From NCBI GenBank assembly GCA_047967505.1, contig CM106541.1: DNA of 64,000 nucleotides; one strand, given 5' to 3'. Source of the stretch: Dipteris shenzhenensis. Taxonomy: Eukaryota; Polypodiophyta; Polypodiopsida; Gleicheniales. The notes under the pieces are model-generated. The model saw only the letters and a program-made list of their open reading frames with translations, was not told the DNA's origin and made no database searches. The translations under genes were made by a program, and so were the position numbers. This document shows positions 12,401 to 23,300 of the stretch, piece after piece (position 1 is the stretch's first letter; the number at the start of each line of letters is the position of its first letter).

Positions 12401-12560
12401 AAGAGGGAAAGGAAATAGAGAATAAGGGGGAAAGGAAAGAGAGAAGGGAAAAGAGAGAGGGGGAAAGAGAGAAGGGGGAAAGAGAGAATAAGAGAAGAGG
12501 GAAAAAAGAGAAGGGGGAAAAATGAGAAAAAGAGAAGGGGGAAGAGAGGGTTCCTACGCC
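9460..12560. repeat. Central palindromic array of GCATAAGC / CTCATGC / CTTCTCTC modules
   Basis: Three kilobases are built from a few short words and their complements: GCATAAGCTTATGC, ATGAGCATAAGC, TTTCCGCATAAGC and GAGAATGAGAGAAGC. From about 10560 to 12150 they form higher-order units of roughly 140-215 bp that begin GAATGAGAGAAGCATAAGC (near 10630, 10799, 10966, 11183, 11324, 11538 and 12140). Long open frames on both strands are low-complexity artefacts. The block sits between the divergent TNPA-like and TNP2-like genes, so it covers both promoters. A related block lies at 50160-52135 in the second mosaic. Such DNA can fold into extended hairpins. Confidence 0.85.
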
Positions 12561-12599
12561 CATCACTGCAGCTAGCGCTTAAGGCGCTAGTTGCAGGCC

Positions 12600-13275
12600 A
12601 ATGCAAATAACAAAAAGCTTAAATGGAAAGAAGAGGAAGCACTTACCTGTAAAAGTATGTCCCGCTCGGTGTAGTGGACTGGCCCCACAAAAGAGAGAGT
12701 ATGTCTTGCTCGGTGTAGTGGACTGGCCCTACAAAAGAGAGAAAACAACCCATTTTTTCAAATAAGATGTTAGTGGAAAGAGGAGATCACAAAAGCAACT
12801 TCTTGAAAGGACACAAGGAAAGAGAAGATTGAGGAGACAAGGAAAGGAGGAGATTGAGGAGAAGAGAAGGAAGAGAAGGAAGAGAAATAGAGGAAGAAGA
12901 GGTGAGTTTCTTTCTTTCTTTCTTGAAATTTCATTTTTTGTTTCAATCCTTTCTAATAATCAAGCATGAAAACTAGTTTAAAACTTTAGCAATACAAGTA
13001 GAAACACTCACAAAACCAAAGCTAACAAACAAACAACCTACATTGTTGAAAGAAACTCACCTCTTGAAGAACTTTCTTTCTGGAAACCAAAGAGGGAAAA
13101 AGGAGAGAGAGGGTGTACAAGAGGTAGGAGAAGGGTGAGGAGTGGGAAATAGAGTAGGAGGTTGCTTGGAATAGATGGGAGGTCAGTGAAAATAGGTGGG
13201 AGGAGATTTTGGGTTGCTTACTTGAGAGATTAGGAATGGTTTGAGCAAAACGCCGCGCGTTTCGGCGTTTCGGGT
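12600..13275. promoter_or_regulatory. Leader region of TNP2-like gene (element B)
   Basis: Noncoding, purine-rich DNA homologous to 1-640 in element A. It contains a short direct repeat around GTAGTGGACTGGCCC (about 12670 and 12715), an AAGAGGTGAGTTTC donor-like site near 12898 and the phrase TTTCGGCGTTTCGGGTTTT at about 13260. It probably contains the TNP2 leader exon and intron. No TATA box stands out. Confidence 0.45.
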
Positions 13276-13284
13276 TTTAACCCA

Positions 13285-13568
13285 CAGCGTCGCTATATAG
13301 CGACGCTTATTCGTCGCTATATAGCGACGTTTTTAATTTAAAGCGTCGCTATATAGCGACGCTTTAAATTAAAAACGTCGCTATATAGCAACGGAACAAG
13401 CGTCGCTATATAGCGACGTTTTTAATTTAAAGCGTCGCTATATAGCGACGGAACAAGCGTCGCTATATAGCGACGTTTTTAATTTAAAGCGTCGCTATAT
13501 AGCGACGCTTTAAATTAAAAACGTCGCTATATAGTGACGGAACAAGCGTCGCTATATAGCGACGCTTA
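13285..13568. repeat. Dense palindrome cluster upstream of TNP2 (element B)
   Basis: About ten copies of CGTCGCTATATAGCGACG in under 300 bases, spaced by TTTTTAATTTAAAG or its complement, or by GAACAAG. It is the densest set of this motif in the window and lies internal to the element, not at an end. The spacer is itself inverted around successive sites, giving palindromes within palindromes. A role as operator for TNP2 control by the element-encoded DNA-binding protein is a reasonable inference from En/Spm, where TNPA sites overlap the promoter. Confidence 0.85.
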
Positions 13569-13788
13569 CTGTTTATTTTTTTGTGTGGCCTCTTGTGAAG
13601 CTCAAACATGCTATGCCTATAATTGTCAATATCTCCTCTTACTACATAGCCTTACTATATAGGATTTTTTGTTTCAATCCTTACTATATAGTGACGTCAT
13701 TCTTTTTATATAGCCTCAAGAGAAGCTCAAATTAAACATGCTATGCTCATAATTGTGTACATCTCCTCTTCATGCTTATGTTTTGGTT

Positions 13789-15697
13789 TTATAAGTGTAG
13801 ATGGAAGGGACGAGTGGAAACTCATCCCCGATGATGCGCCAATGCCCGGGAGCACGAAGTGGCTTACGGAGAGGTTATATTGTCATTGCACTCATTGCAA
13901 GCGAGAAGTACGACATCAATGTCGTATAATCATGCGCCACTTGTGGATGTATGGGGAGGAGCCGGAACCAGTACCCCCCGTTGGTGTTGCACATGTTGAT
14001 GGATCATCGGTAAGTCAAAGCTATTTAAGTTCGCAATCTTATTGTATACCCGGAATTAGAAGATCTTCTATTTACACGAATGAGCTTATGACAGGATGAC
14101 GAGGGTGACGAGGGTACACATATACCTTCTCACTTTCAACAAGACTATAGTCTCCCGGATGACGACAAGGGTATGGTCGACATGATGGATTCCATTTTTA
14201 GGGGCACTACATCCCACGTACACGTGATGTCAGAGTCTGAGGTGAAAATGCGAGAGTTGCAATCAACACAATTGTACGAGGGTGCCAGGATGTCTAAACT
14301 ACGTGCTTGTCTCTCAATCTTGAATCTACAAGTACAGTATGGGTGGTCGGATACAAGTGTCTCGGCCTTAATGAGGTTAGCCCTTGCATTAATTTGATTG
14401 ACTCATTATTTGGATATTGTTTGTTTTGAGAATCATCATTTGGATAGTGTCTTTGTCATAGGTTGCTCCAAAAGATGTTGCCTGCACCAAATACCATGCC
14501 CGCATCAAGAGATGAAGCGAAAAAGATGCTAACAATGGTGGGTATGGATTATGATACCATCCATGCTTGCCGTAATGATTGTATTCTCTTTCGTTTCACA
14601 TGTCACTTGATTGGCTACAACTAGCTATACGTAAAGCCGAACGTGATGGAGAGACAATAAACGAGCGCGAGCGGGAGTTATCATCTGGATGTATGGTGCA
14701 TGTAAGTTTCTTATCTCTTGATATAATTAAGTAATTATTTGTGGCAATATATGCTATAAAATAGGTGCATCTTCATTGTTTTAATGATGCTGTTTTACAG
14801 TACAAAAAGTACAGTGCATTATGGTCATATGGACGACATTTTCGCGTAGAACGCATCGATTCAAAGAGAGTCACGTATGATTGTGGAGTCATGGCTAACT
14901 TCACACAAGATAGCCGAGCAAGTGCTTCGGATACCAATATTCTCTTCTCACAGTTGGATTATTGTGTGGAACCATACGCGACATCTATGAAATTGATTTC
15001 AGACGATTTACTATTTTCATTCTTGATGTAAAATGGTTTAGAACTACTTACAACGGTCCCCATGCGACTGTGAGAAAAGATAGTAGCGGTCTCTTTGCAA
15101 TAGACTCCACCAAACATTGGACTGATGAAAGTGATACTTTTGTTCTTCCCGAGCACTGTGAGTAGGTGCATACTAATGATTTAATTAGTCGAAGCTTTCG
15201 TTTTTTAAGTCCATTGATATATATATAATTGACGACATTTGGCACGTGATTTTTCCTCTTCAATATAGGTGGTTTTTCATCCGGATCATTCTGATCCAAG
15301 ATGGTGGTACGTGATCCAAGTTGCACCATGAAGTAAGCAGATTTTTGAAGATCGAGATGTGGATATGGAGATGCCACTACCAATGCCGGATCCAATTGAT
15401 AAATCTAGCGAAGAAGATGTAGATCACCATATGAGGCAAGAGGAAGATGCGCATAATGACATCGCACGGGAGGAGGATGGAGATCACGATATTGACGAGG
15501 AAGACAACAATCGTCAAGATCAATCACCACACTTAAGCTTAATTGAAGAAGATGATCAAATACTTTTAGGTGAACATACGATGCTAGAGTACGATGATGA
15601 TATAGGAGATCAACTCGGTATAGAGTTGGAGATAGACTTGCTTGGCGCCTTAGACTTGGCTCAAGATGAAACAGTTGATGTAAATGCTCTTATTTAA
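13789..15697 (+). pseudogene. TNP2-like transposase with internal deletion (element B)
   Basis: The N-terminal cysteine motif (LYCHCTHCKREV, near 13877) and following exons match element A. At about 14593 the sequence jumps from the CILF codons to TCACATGTCACTTGATTGG, which in element A are separated by 2.1 kb (2545 to 4686). The deletion removes the whole Transposase_21 core and the DUF4218-like segment. The DUF4216-like domain (SALWSYGRHFRVERID, LDVKWFR, 14800-15165) and the acidic tail (15350-15697) remain. A small frameshift near 13828 changes frame in exon 1. The product could not catalyse transposition. Confidence 0.85.
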
Positions 15698-15869
15698 TTT
15701 GATTTTTCTCATCTCAAACTTGGACATGAATATATGAGCTTCAAAGGCTTGATGTACATGCTCTCATTTTTTAATTCTCTATGAGCTCAAACATGTATGA
15801 AAATTTAAAAAATTTTGTCATTGGAAGAAAATAATTTTTAAGGCTTTGAAAAAAAAAAAAACCTCTCTG

Positions 15870-16088
15870 TAAAACGTCGCTATAATATATAGTCTCAGTG
15901 TCGCTATATAGCGACCTTTAAAAGTCGCTATATAGCGACTTTTACTAACGTCGCTATATAGCGACGCTTAGTAAAAGTCGCTATATAGCGACGATTTATG
16001 ACACCCGATTTTTATACCGACGATTAACGCTAAGCGGGCGCTAATCGTCGGTACGTAAACGTCGCAATAGGATGCGTGTGTAGTAGTG
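15870..16088. repeat. Right subterminal palindromes, terminal hairpin and terminus (element B)
   Basis: Four to five copies of the GTCGCTATATAGCGAC palindrome lie at about 15895-15990. A near-perfect stem follows at 16017-16051, with arms CCGACGATTAACGC and GCGCTAATCGTCGG. The element then ends TGCGTGTGTAGTAGTG at 16088, followed by the GAT duplication. In element A the hairpin region is decayed to GACGATTAGCAC. Confidence 0.85.
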
Positions 16089-16091
16089 GAT

Positions 16092-17440
16092 CAGGATGTA
16101 GGGATTCTTATTGCAACTATATAATTGATGATGTTGTGAAGACGATGAAGGGGATGTTTAGGGACAATGATACCAGAAAGGCTCCTATTGGACTACAATC
16201 TGTAGCAACAACTATTAGCAAGAGCTGTCTCGTAAGAAGCATGCTGTAAGGTTGAATGTCTCAAGTTTGCTAATAGACCTCAAATTCAGCATAGCTATGT
16301 TTTGAGCACATCTATGATTTTACCCCAATTGTGTCAACATATTGTTAGCATGTCAATTAGTGAATGTGTGTTGTTAGCAAGTGTGCTTTTAACACACCTT
16401 CCATTAGAGAATTTGGTCCTATATGCATACTTTTATTGGCACAATGTATGTTAGCGTACGTGGTACAAAACCCATTAGCACACCATCTGTTAGCAAATCT
16501 ATTAGCACATCTATTAATAGCAAGTATTTTATTAGCACTTACAACATATTTATTATTGGAATATATGTTAATTAGCATGTCTATTATGAGCATATGTGCT
16601 AATTATCATCTATTATTAGCATATGTACTAGTATCACGTATGTTAATAGTTGAAAAAAGAAATTGTTACTATAGTGAAAATGGTTCCAATAACCAGCACG
16701 GTGGTTGTAAGTAAACTATATTAAATTACAAATGTCTATATTTTCCTTAGCTCGGAACTAAAATAGCTCCAAGAACATGTGCAGTGGTTGAGAAATTGTT
16801 GCAGAAGGAGTAATACGATTATAATATCTCTAAAATAGTGACTATTTTCCTTGGTTTAGAACTAAAATAACTCCAACATGCAATGGGGTAGTTGTGGATA
16901 TGGACCTTGAGGGGTCCCTTTAGAGATTGACATGCCATAGTGGTCTTAATGCCAATGTGGTGGTCTCTCCTTCCCAATATCATTACTTGAACTAGCACAG
17001 TTATCAACGCAGCAAACGAATGTGTTGCGCACCGATAGATGGTGAAATTGCGCAATGCTAGGTGGTAAGGCAAAAGTTTTGTGCTGTAGTCAGGCCAACG
17101 TGGTTGTGCTCGAACTAGCACGGTGGTCAGCGCAACAAAAGATTATGTTGCACAATGACAAATGGTGAAGCTGCACAAGCAAACATGGCAAGGCAAAGGA
17201 TGTGTGACGTCGTCAGGCCAGAGGCAAAGCAACAATCTATGTGCTCATGAGTAAATGCATATATTGCCATGTGTTGAGCTCTGTGCTATTGACCATGATA
17301 AAATTGTGTCTCATTATTGCGCTAATGCGCCTTCATGATGTGGCAAGGCAAAAGTTTTGTGTTGTAGTCAGGCCAACGTGGTTGTGCTCGAACTAGCATC
17401 AAAACAAGACAAAGCACCTACAGACATGCACACAGACGTG
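16092..17440. other. Spacer with TTAGCA-type repeats and one direct repeat
   Basis: There is no recognisable gene. From about 16340 to 16640 the sequence is a loose array of (T)TAGCA words, often CATCTATTAGCACATC-like, on both strands. A 60-bp direct repeat containing AGGCAAAAGTTTTGTG and CAGGCCAACGTGGTTGTGC occurs at about 17057-17117 and 17338-17398. The TTAGCA array could be a subterminal block of a further element, but no terminus was found. Confidence 0.5.
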
Positions 17441-17745
17441 TTTACTGAACTAAATTAAAAACTTACGAGCACGTCTATTTGCACATCTATTTTTGCATGT
17501 AGAGACCCGCGTCTAATGGCGCATCTATATAGTAGATGCACGTGCATATAGACGCGCATTTAGACGCGTAAATAGATGCTCTGCTTAAAAATTTAAAAAA
17601 CAGACAGATGCATCATTAAATGCGTGTATAGATGCGTTTTTAAATGGCCTTATAAATGTTTTTATAGATGTACAAATAGATGCTTCTCCAACAGACAAAC
17701 GCGTATATAGACGCATTTATAGATGCACTGGTAGACATGCTTTAT
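17440..17745. repeat. Family-2 GTCTA/GCGTCTATAGACGC repeats, left block
   Basis: Many copies of words such as GCGCATCTA, ACGTCTATTTGCACATC, TAGACGCG and TATAGATGC on both strands, many of which are halves of a palindrome around TCTATAGA. The same words fill 19590-20300 and 48375-48655. The block lies 3-prime of the leftward gene at 18061-19404, as the subterminal palindromes do in element B. No CACTA terminus was recognised to its left. Confidence 0.7.
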
Positions 17746-18060
17746 AATATATATTTTTTAATTTACAGAAAGCTGTGTATGTTGTGTATGCTATATAGTT
17801 ACAAGAATCCCATTTCCACATTGTGTAATTCAATTCTTACAGCCAACCACATTTTAATTACAATTCTAAATAAAACATTACAACTCCAAAACGCAATAAA
17901 ATTGAAAGCTCCAAAAGTGCTTGTATGTACATATAGCATGAAGCTAAGCCACGTCATTTGGCTTCAAGTACAAAAAATAAGAGGACTGTATATACAAGAG
18001 GCACGAAGCCAAGCCAGTGGCTTTAAGTATAGAAAAGAGTAGCTAGCACTACTTCTATGA

Positions 18061-19404
18061 CTAATCCTTGCTCCCTTCCACGCTCTCTTCTACGCTCCCT
18101 TCTTCGCCTCCTTCCTCGTCTTCTTCCTCGTTGTCTTGTGCAGGGACCTGTAAACAAGGCACAACATATATCAATGTATGAAAAAAAAAATCTTTACTTA
18201 TAATATTGACATTATTTAATTACTTTCAAATACCTCGAGTACCTCTCCAGTAGCCTGGATATACTGCTCCTTAGTAATCAACCCACCATGATAGAAGTGC
18301 CTCCATGTATCTCCTTTGTGATGGTGGCGGTGGTAGGCTGTCTCGACAGGAGTAGGGTATCTACCCATGATATCAAGCTACAAGACGACACAATTTGCGG
18401 AGGGATTAATACAAAGAAACAACCTCCTAATAAACTACATAAGCAATATAATTTGAGATCGATACTTACAAATTGGGCCTCCCATGAATCAACACCCCCT
18501 GCTCCAAAATGCACGCTTCCATATTGCTTCATTTGGATCCTTCGTGCCTCCATGTGCTGCAGACTGGGGTCCTCCCTCGCTGACTTCATTGCTTTCTTCC
18601 ACTCATGCTTGTGAATAGTGTGGGGCGGGCCCCTTGGTCGTTGACCTCCCTCGAGCCTAGCAAGCTCCACTAGTGGCTGCCTCTTAAGCGAAGATCTTTT
18701 ATTGCCAAGTATCGTAACAATCTTTGACTTGGCCCATTTATCTGTGAACTGGCAATTGGGGGGGTTAGGAAACCTAGAGCGAACATCAGCGAGGGTCTCA
18801 TCAGCCAATCTCTTTGGCTGGTCTTTGTAGTGGAGAAAGCAATCTCTATCATTGTTAGCAATTACAAAGTGCATGAAGGCCATGATGTCCTTCCCCCGCG
18901 CATCCATCAAGATGCCTCCTGTCTGAGTGATTTCATAGAATATTGTACCATCACTCGGAGGCACATTTAAATCATCTGAATCATCATCATCCCCACCGCC
19001 ACCCCTCCCAAAGCACTATGCCATGCATCCCCCACTGCTCTCCCTACTACTACGCCTGCTACTGTGTCATGTCAAGCTAGTACACTGGCCACTCATAGCT
19101 GGAGAGTGCAGGGACTACTTGGACCACTCGTAGCTAGAGAACCGAGTCTCGACTGCACAGGAGTACGCCGACAGCTCTGCGAGATAGAAGGACCTCCTGA
19201 CGGCATGGGGGAAGGGGCATAAGACGGCATTGCGGAAGGGGCATAAGACGGCATGGGGGAAGGGGCATAAGACGGCATGGGAGATGGGCCCGTGCTGTGT
19301 AGCCAGCTGGGCTGTGCTGACTCCGCTGGGGTGATCTCAGCTGGTGTGGGGTGGTTTGGAGTCTGTAGTGCCGACTCCTGGGGGGTGTTTAGAGTACCCG
19401 CCAT
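18061..19404 (-). pseudogene. TNPA-like gene of CACTA family 2
   Basis: The N-terminal part (from 19404) is Pro/Ser-rich and contains about four tandem copies of an eight-residue PSPMPSYA-type repeat (19190-19285). After a frame break near 19090 the core (18960-18470) has GTIFYEITQTGG, FPNPPNCQF and HFGAGG. These align with the SYQITSA, YPNPPNVEF and HFGAGG blocks of the element-B protein, so the two are homologues. Predicted exons are up to 18470, 18377-18234 and 18147-18061, with GT/AG junctions. The last ends in an acidic EEEDEEGGEE tail and a stop. It probably encoded the end-binding protein of family 2. The gene is divergent from the TNP2-like gene at 20336. Confidence 0.7.
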
Positions 19405-19589
19405 ATACCCATATAACTCCGCACGACTAGGAGGCTGCCCTAAAAGGTTATATAAGTCCCTAAAAAACGACTCCTAGAGATCAAGTGAGCTCGAAGCGCT
19501 TCTTGGCCACATGATGAACTGGAAAAAAGAAAAAAAGACGATTATTGATGAGCTGAGAAGAAAGGGGAAGGGAAGAGAGGATTACTGTC

Positions 19590-20300
19590 GGAGCACGTCT
19601 ATAGATGCATCTAATTAGCATGTCTATTTTTGCGTATAACAGTGCATCTATAGACACGGCTGTCTGTGTCTGCAAACAGGCTAGATGCGCGTCTGAACGT
19701 ACCTGTACACGTGGTTTTAGATGCGCTCCGACAGATGGACTTTTCTAAAAAGTAGAAAAGGACATGCACCCGACACTAAAACGTAACACTGATACCCAAA
19801 TCATGTGTTTTTTGGTTACGAGAAAGTACAAATCCAAAGAGAGCAAACTTCCCAAAAAGATCAACTGCAAAAAGACTTACCTTGGATAGAGGTATAGAAG
19901 GTTCTTCTCCTTTTTCAAAGTTGCTTCTCTTCCTTGTTCACCCTCTTCTCCTTTGAGCTTGCAAGTAAGTGTGGGTGCCTTCCTCTTAAGCATCGAAACT
20001 GTAGATCTGGTAATAGCAAAACAAGCAAGCCGTGCAAAGTATAAGTAATGTGAAGAAAAGCAAATCAAGCACGCTAAAAGCAGATTTAAAAGCCGTGTCT
20101 ATAGACACATCTAATAGTGCATCTATATATGCATCTAAATACACAAATCAGACGTGGTTTTAGACGTGCTTGTAGACGCGCTTGTAGATGCACACCACAG
20201 AATAGATAGACGCAGTTTTAGACGTGCACCATAGAACAAACAGACACAGATTTTGACACGCCTTTAGACGTGCCACAGAGTTTAAAATTAAATATTTGAA
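19590..20300. repeat. Family-2 GTCTA repeats between divergent genes
   Basis: The same TAGACGCG, GCATCTA and CGTCTATAG words as at 17440-17745 occur in two clusters (19590-19740 and 20090-20280), separated by plain sequence with a short Lys-rich open frame. The block lies in the shared upstream region of the TNPA-like and TNP2-like genes. This parallels the palindrome cluster upstream of TNP2 in element B. Confidence 0.65.
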
Positions 20301-20335
20301 GAAAAGCAAATTTTTTTGGGTTGTTTGTTTGTAGG

Positions 20336-23300
20336 ATGTCTTCATCTTCAACAAGTAGCTCCAGTAAGGATGAATCCCTCCGTATCCACCATCGCAAAAT
20401 GTGGTTGGAGCAAAAAATCAAATGTATGTGTGATCGATGTCGAGGAAACATGTATCGTGCATGTAGGATTACACTCAATCACATCTCAAAGTATGCAGAA
20501 TGGGATGCGACCATCAACATGGTAAGGGTTTGTCAATTAAGGTTGATTGAGATACCTATGGGTGTTCATATGTTTGAGTTATGATCCCATTTTAATTTGA
20601 TACAGGATGCAATGTCACACCCGCATATGTTGCCCTATGCTCGCCATGATGGGATCTTTAGGAGGGAGCGTTACGGACGCATGGAGTGATGGTGATAGTA
20701 GCGCTCTGCCATTACCTCATGAAGCCATGGAGGAGGAGGTGTTTGATAATATGGTGCGGGATTTATATGTCCATCAAGGGAGGGATGATAGCATGGAGCA
20801 GGATGATCTTTTTACTGCAGCATCGACTTCACTGTTTGAGGGGTGCACATTCTCTGTTCTATGTGCCTCCCTTGAGTTACTAAACTTGCAAACCATCTAT
20901 AAATGGAGCAAAGCAAGTTTGATTGCATTACTCAAGTAAGCTTTAAAGTCTATTTTGCAAACATGGTGAATTATGCTAGACGTGGGTCAATTACTCGTAT
21001 GCATTTCCTCATTTATGGTCTTCACATGCAGGCTATTGTGTAAAATGCTTCCAAGGGAGAATAAATTACCGACCTCAAGAGATATGGCAAGGCAACATGT
21101 GACCTCTCTTGGAGGATTAGATTACAAGCGCATCCATACATGTGTCAATGATTGCATTTTGTTTTGTGGACTACATAAGCATGCAAGAGAGTGTCCTACT
21201 TGTGAAGAGGCAAGATATAGAGCAGATCTCAAAACTTTGGACGTGCCTCGTAAGGTTCTGCCACATTTTCCCATAATCCCTCGCATCCAACATATGTTCA
21301 AGTGCAAATCTATTGCAGAGCTCATGTCATGGCATTCCTCCCATCGATCAAGTGATGGCAAGTGGAGAACTCCCGTGGACTCTCCTGCGTGGAAGCATAT
21401 TAAAGACACATGGCCAAGCTTCAAGGAAGAACCTAGGAGCTTGAGACTTGGATTGGGTATCGACAGTGTGAACCCATTTGGTCTCAAAAGCACCTCTTAC
21501 AGTGTATGGCCAGTGATATTGGTGAATTATAATCTTCCACCCTCTATGGCTATTAAGAAAGGACATGTTATGCTGTCCCTTCTAATTCCAGGGAAACATA
21601 AAGTTAAAAACCATGATGTTTATTTGGAGCTTTTGATTGACGAGTTAGAGATACTTTGGAGAGGTATCGAGGTGAATGATGTGAGCAAGCCTCCCTCGTC
21701 ATGAGACTTCAACTGCAAAAGCAGTCTTGATGTGGACGTTGCATGACTTTCCAAGCTATGGCAAGTGTTCAGGTATGCATTGCACTTCTAATTATGAATA
21801 GGCAAAGGATGTGGTGCCCTAAACCCACCTTCAACTCTTAATTGCGTCTATTGTTCAGGTCTCACTACATCGGGTTACCATGCATGTCCTGTTTGTGGTC
21901 CTTCGCTAGTTGCCTCACGGGCAGATGCATTGAATAAGGTCATCTATGAGAATCACCATCGATTTCTCCCACCTGATCATCCTAGATATGCCAGCCCCTT
22001 GGAATGAAGTCCTCCCACAATCACTCACTGCAGGAGATTGGATGAGAATTTGGAACAGTTCCACGACTCCTCCACCACTTGGCATGAGCCGGTAAGGGTT
22101 TGTAACTATTGTGTGCTATATTGGTTGGAAATAAATATTTCTCGCTAACACTTTATTTTGTTTAGATACTCAATCTTTTATCGTTTACCATATTGGTCCC
22201 ACCTCAAGATCAATCACCTGCTTGATCCCATGCATATCTTCAAGAATGTGGCATCTACCATTTGGGAGCATTTGAATGGGACACGAGATTCCATAGGCAT
22301 AAGGGAGAATCTACGTACCACAAGGAGGATGCATGAAGCTTGGCCACAAGAGAGACCAAATGGGTGTGTTTTTTTACCTCGTGCACCGTGGAGGTTATCA
22401 AAGCTAGAGATGCCGACAGTGAAGTGTGCTATTACTACAATTCGTACTCCCACTGGATGCATGAGGTGTTTGAAGGGAGCCTTTACAAAGAGCAAGAAAA
22501 GAGGTATAGAGCAATTATATGGCTTGAAATCTCATGATTGGCACAAGATGCTCCAAGTAAGTATTTTATGTGCATAATATCTTTTTCCTTTCAAATTTGT
22601 GAGTGAATAATTATAAGCAACTAATCAACCACCTCCTCATGGGTTCAGTTCATACTACCTACTAGCATTTCATGTAGTGCATCAAAGGACATGAAAGATT
22701 GTATTTACAAGATGGGCGAGCTTGTGAGGTACTTTACATGATACAAAATATGATGCGTATCAATGGTCCATGCAAGTTTGAATGCATGTTGCAAATATGC
22801 TGTACTTTTTCACTTCTAGTTATGTGAGATCAAAGGAAATAGATCCCACCATGCTTGAGAATGCTCGACTTATGTCAGTGGAGGTGGTTTGTTTAGTGGA
22901 GGAGACATTTCCACGTTTTATTCTCACAAGCCAACTACATCTTATAGTGCATTTGGTGGATGAGATTGCTATATGCGGTTTGAAACGGACTTGCGTGCAA
23001 ACTGGAGCCCCCATCCGAAAGGTACTTGTTTGATTAACACACTTAGGGAGGATGTGTGAAGCTTGGCCACAAGAGAGACCAAATGGGTGTGTTTTTTTAC
23101 CTTGTGCACCATGGAGGTTATCAAAGCTAGAGATGGTGGCGGTGAAGCACGCTATTACTACGATTCGTACTCCCATTGGATGCATGAGGTGTTTGAAGGG
23201 AGCCTTTACAAAGAGCAAGAAAAGAGGTGTAGAGCAATTATATGGCTTGAAATCTCATGATTGGCACAAGATGCTCCAAGTAAGTAGTTTATGTGCATAA

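Larger units (their letters stand above)
7298..16088. mobile_element. Complete CACTA element B, 8.8 kb, GAT target duplication
   Basis: The left end starts CACTACAAGGCATAGGCC at 7298. The right end, read inward, starts CACTACTACACACGCATCC from 16088. Both are bounded by GAT (7295-7297 and 16089-16091), the 3-bp duplication expected for CACTA elements. Inside, from left to right, are subterminal palindromes, a leftward TNPA-like gene, a 3-kb palindromic repeat block, a second cluster of subterminal-type palindromes, a rightward TNP2-like gene and right subterminal palindromes. The divergent gene order is unlike the single-promoter layout of maize En/Spm. The termini share only CACTAC, so the inverted repeats are very short or asymmetric. 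The TNP2 copy lacks its catalytic core and the TNPA copy is frameshifted, so the element is non-autonomous. Confidence 0.9.

Noticed and set aside
16357-16714. Two overlapping frames of 78 and 116 codons
   Set aside because: They follow the TTAGCA repeat on opposite strands and show Ala/Asn or Leu/Ala periodicity from the repeat.
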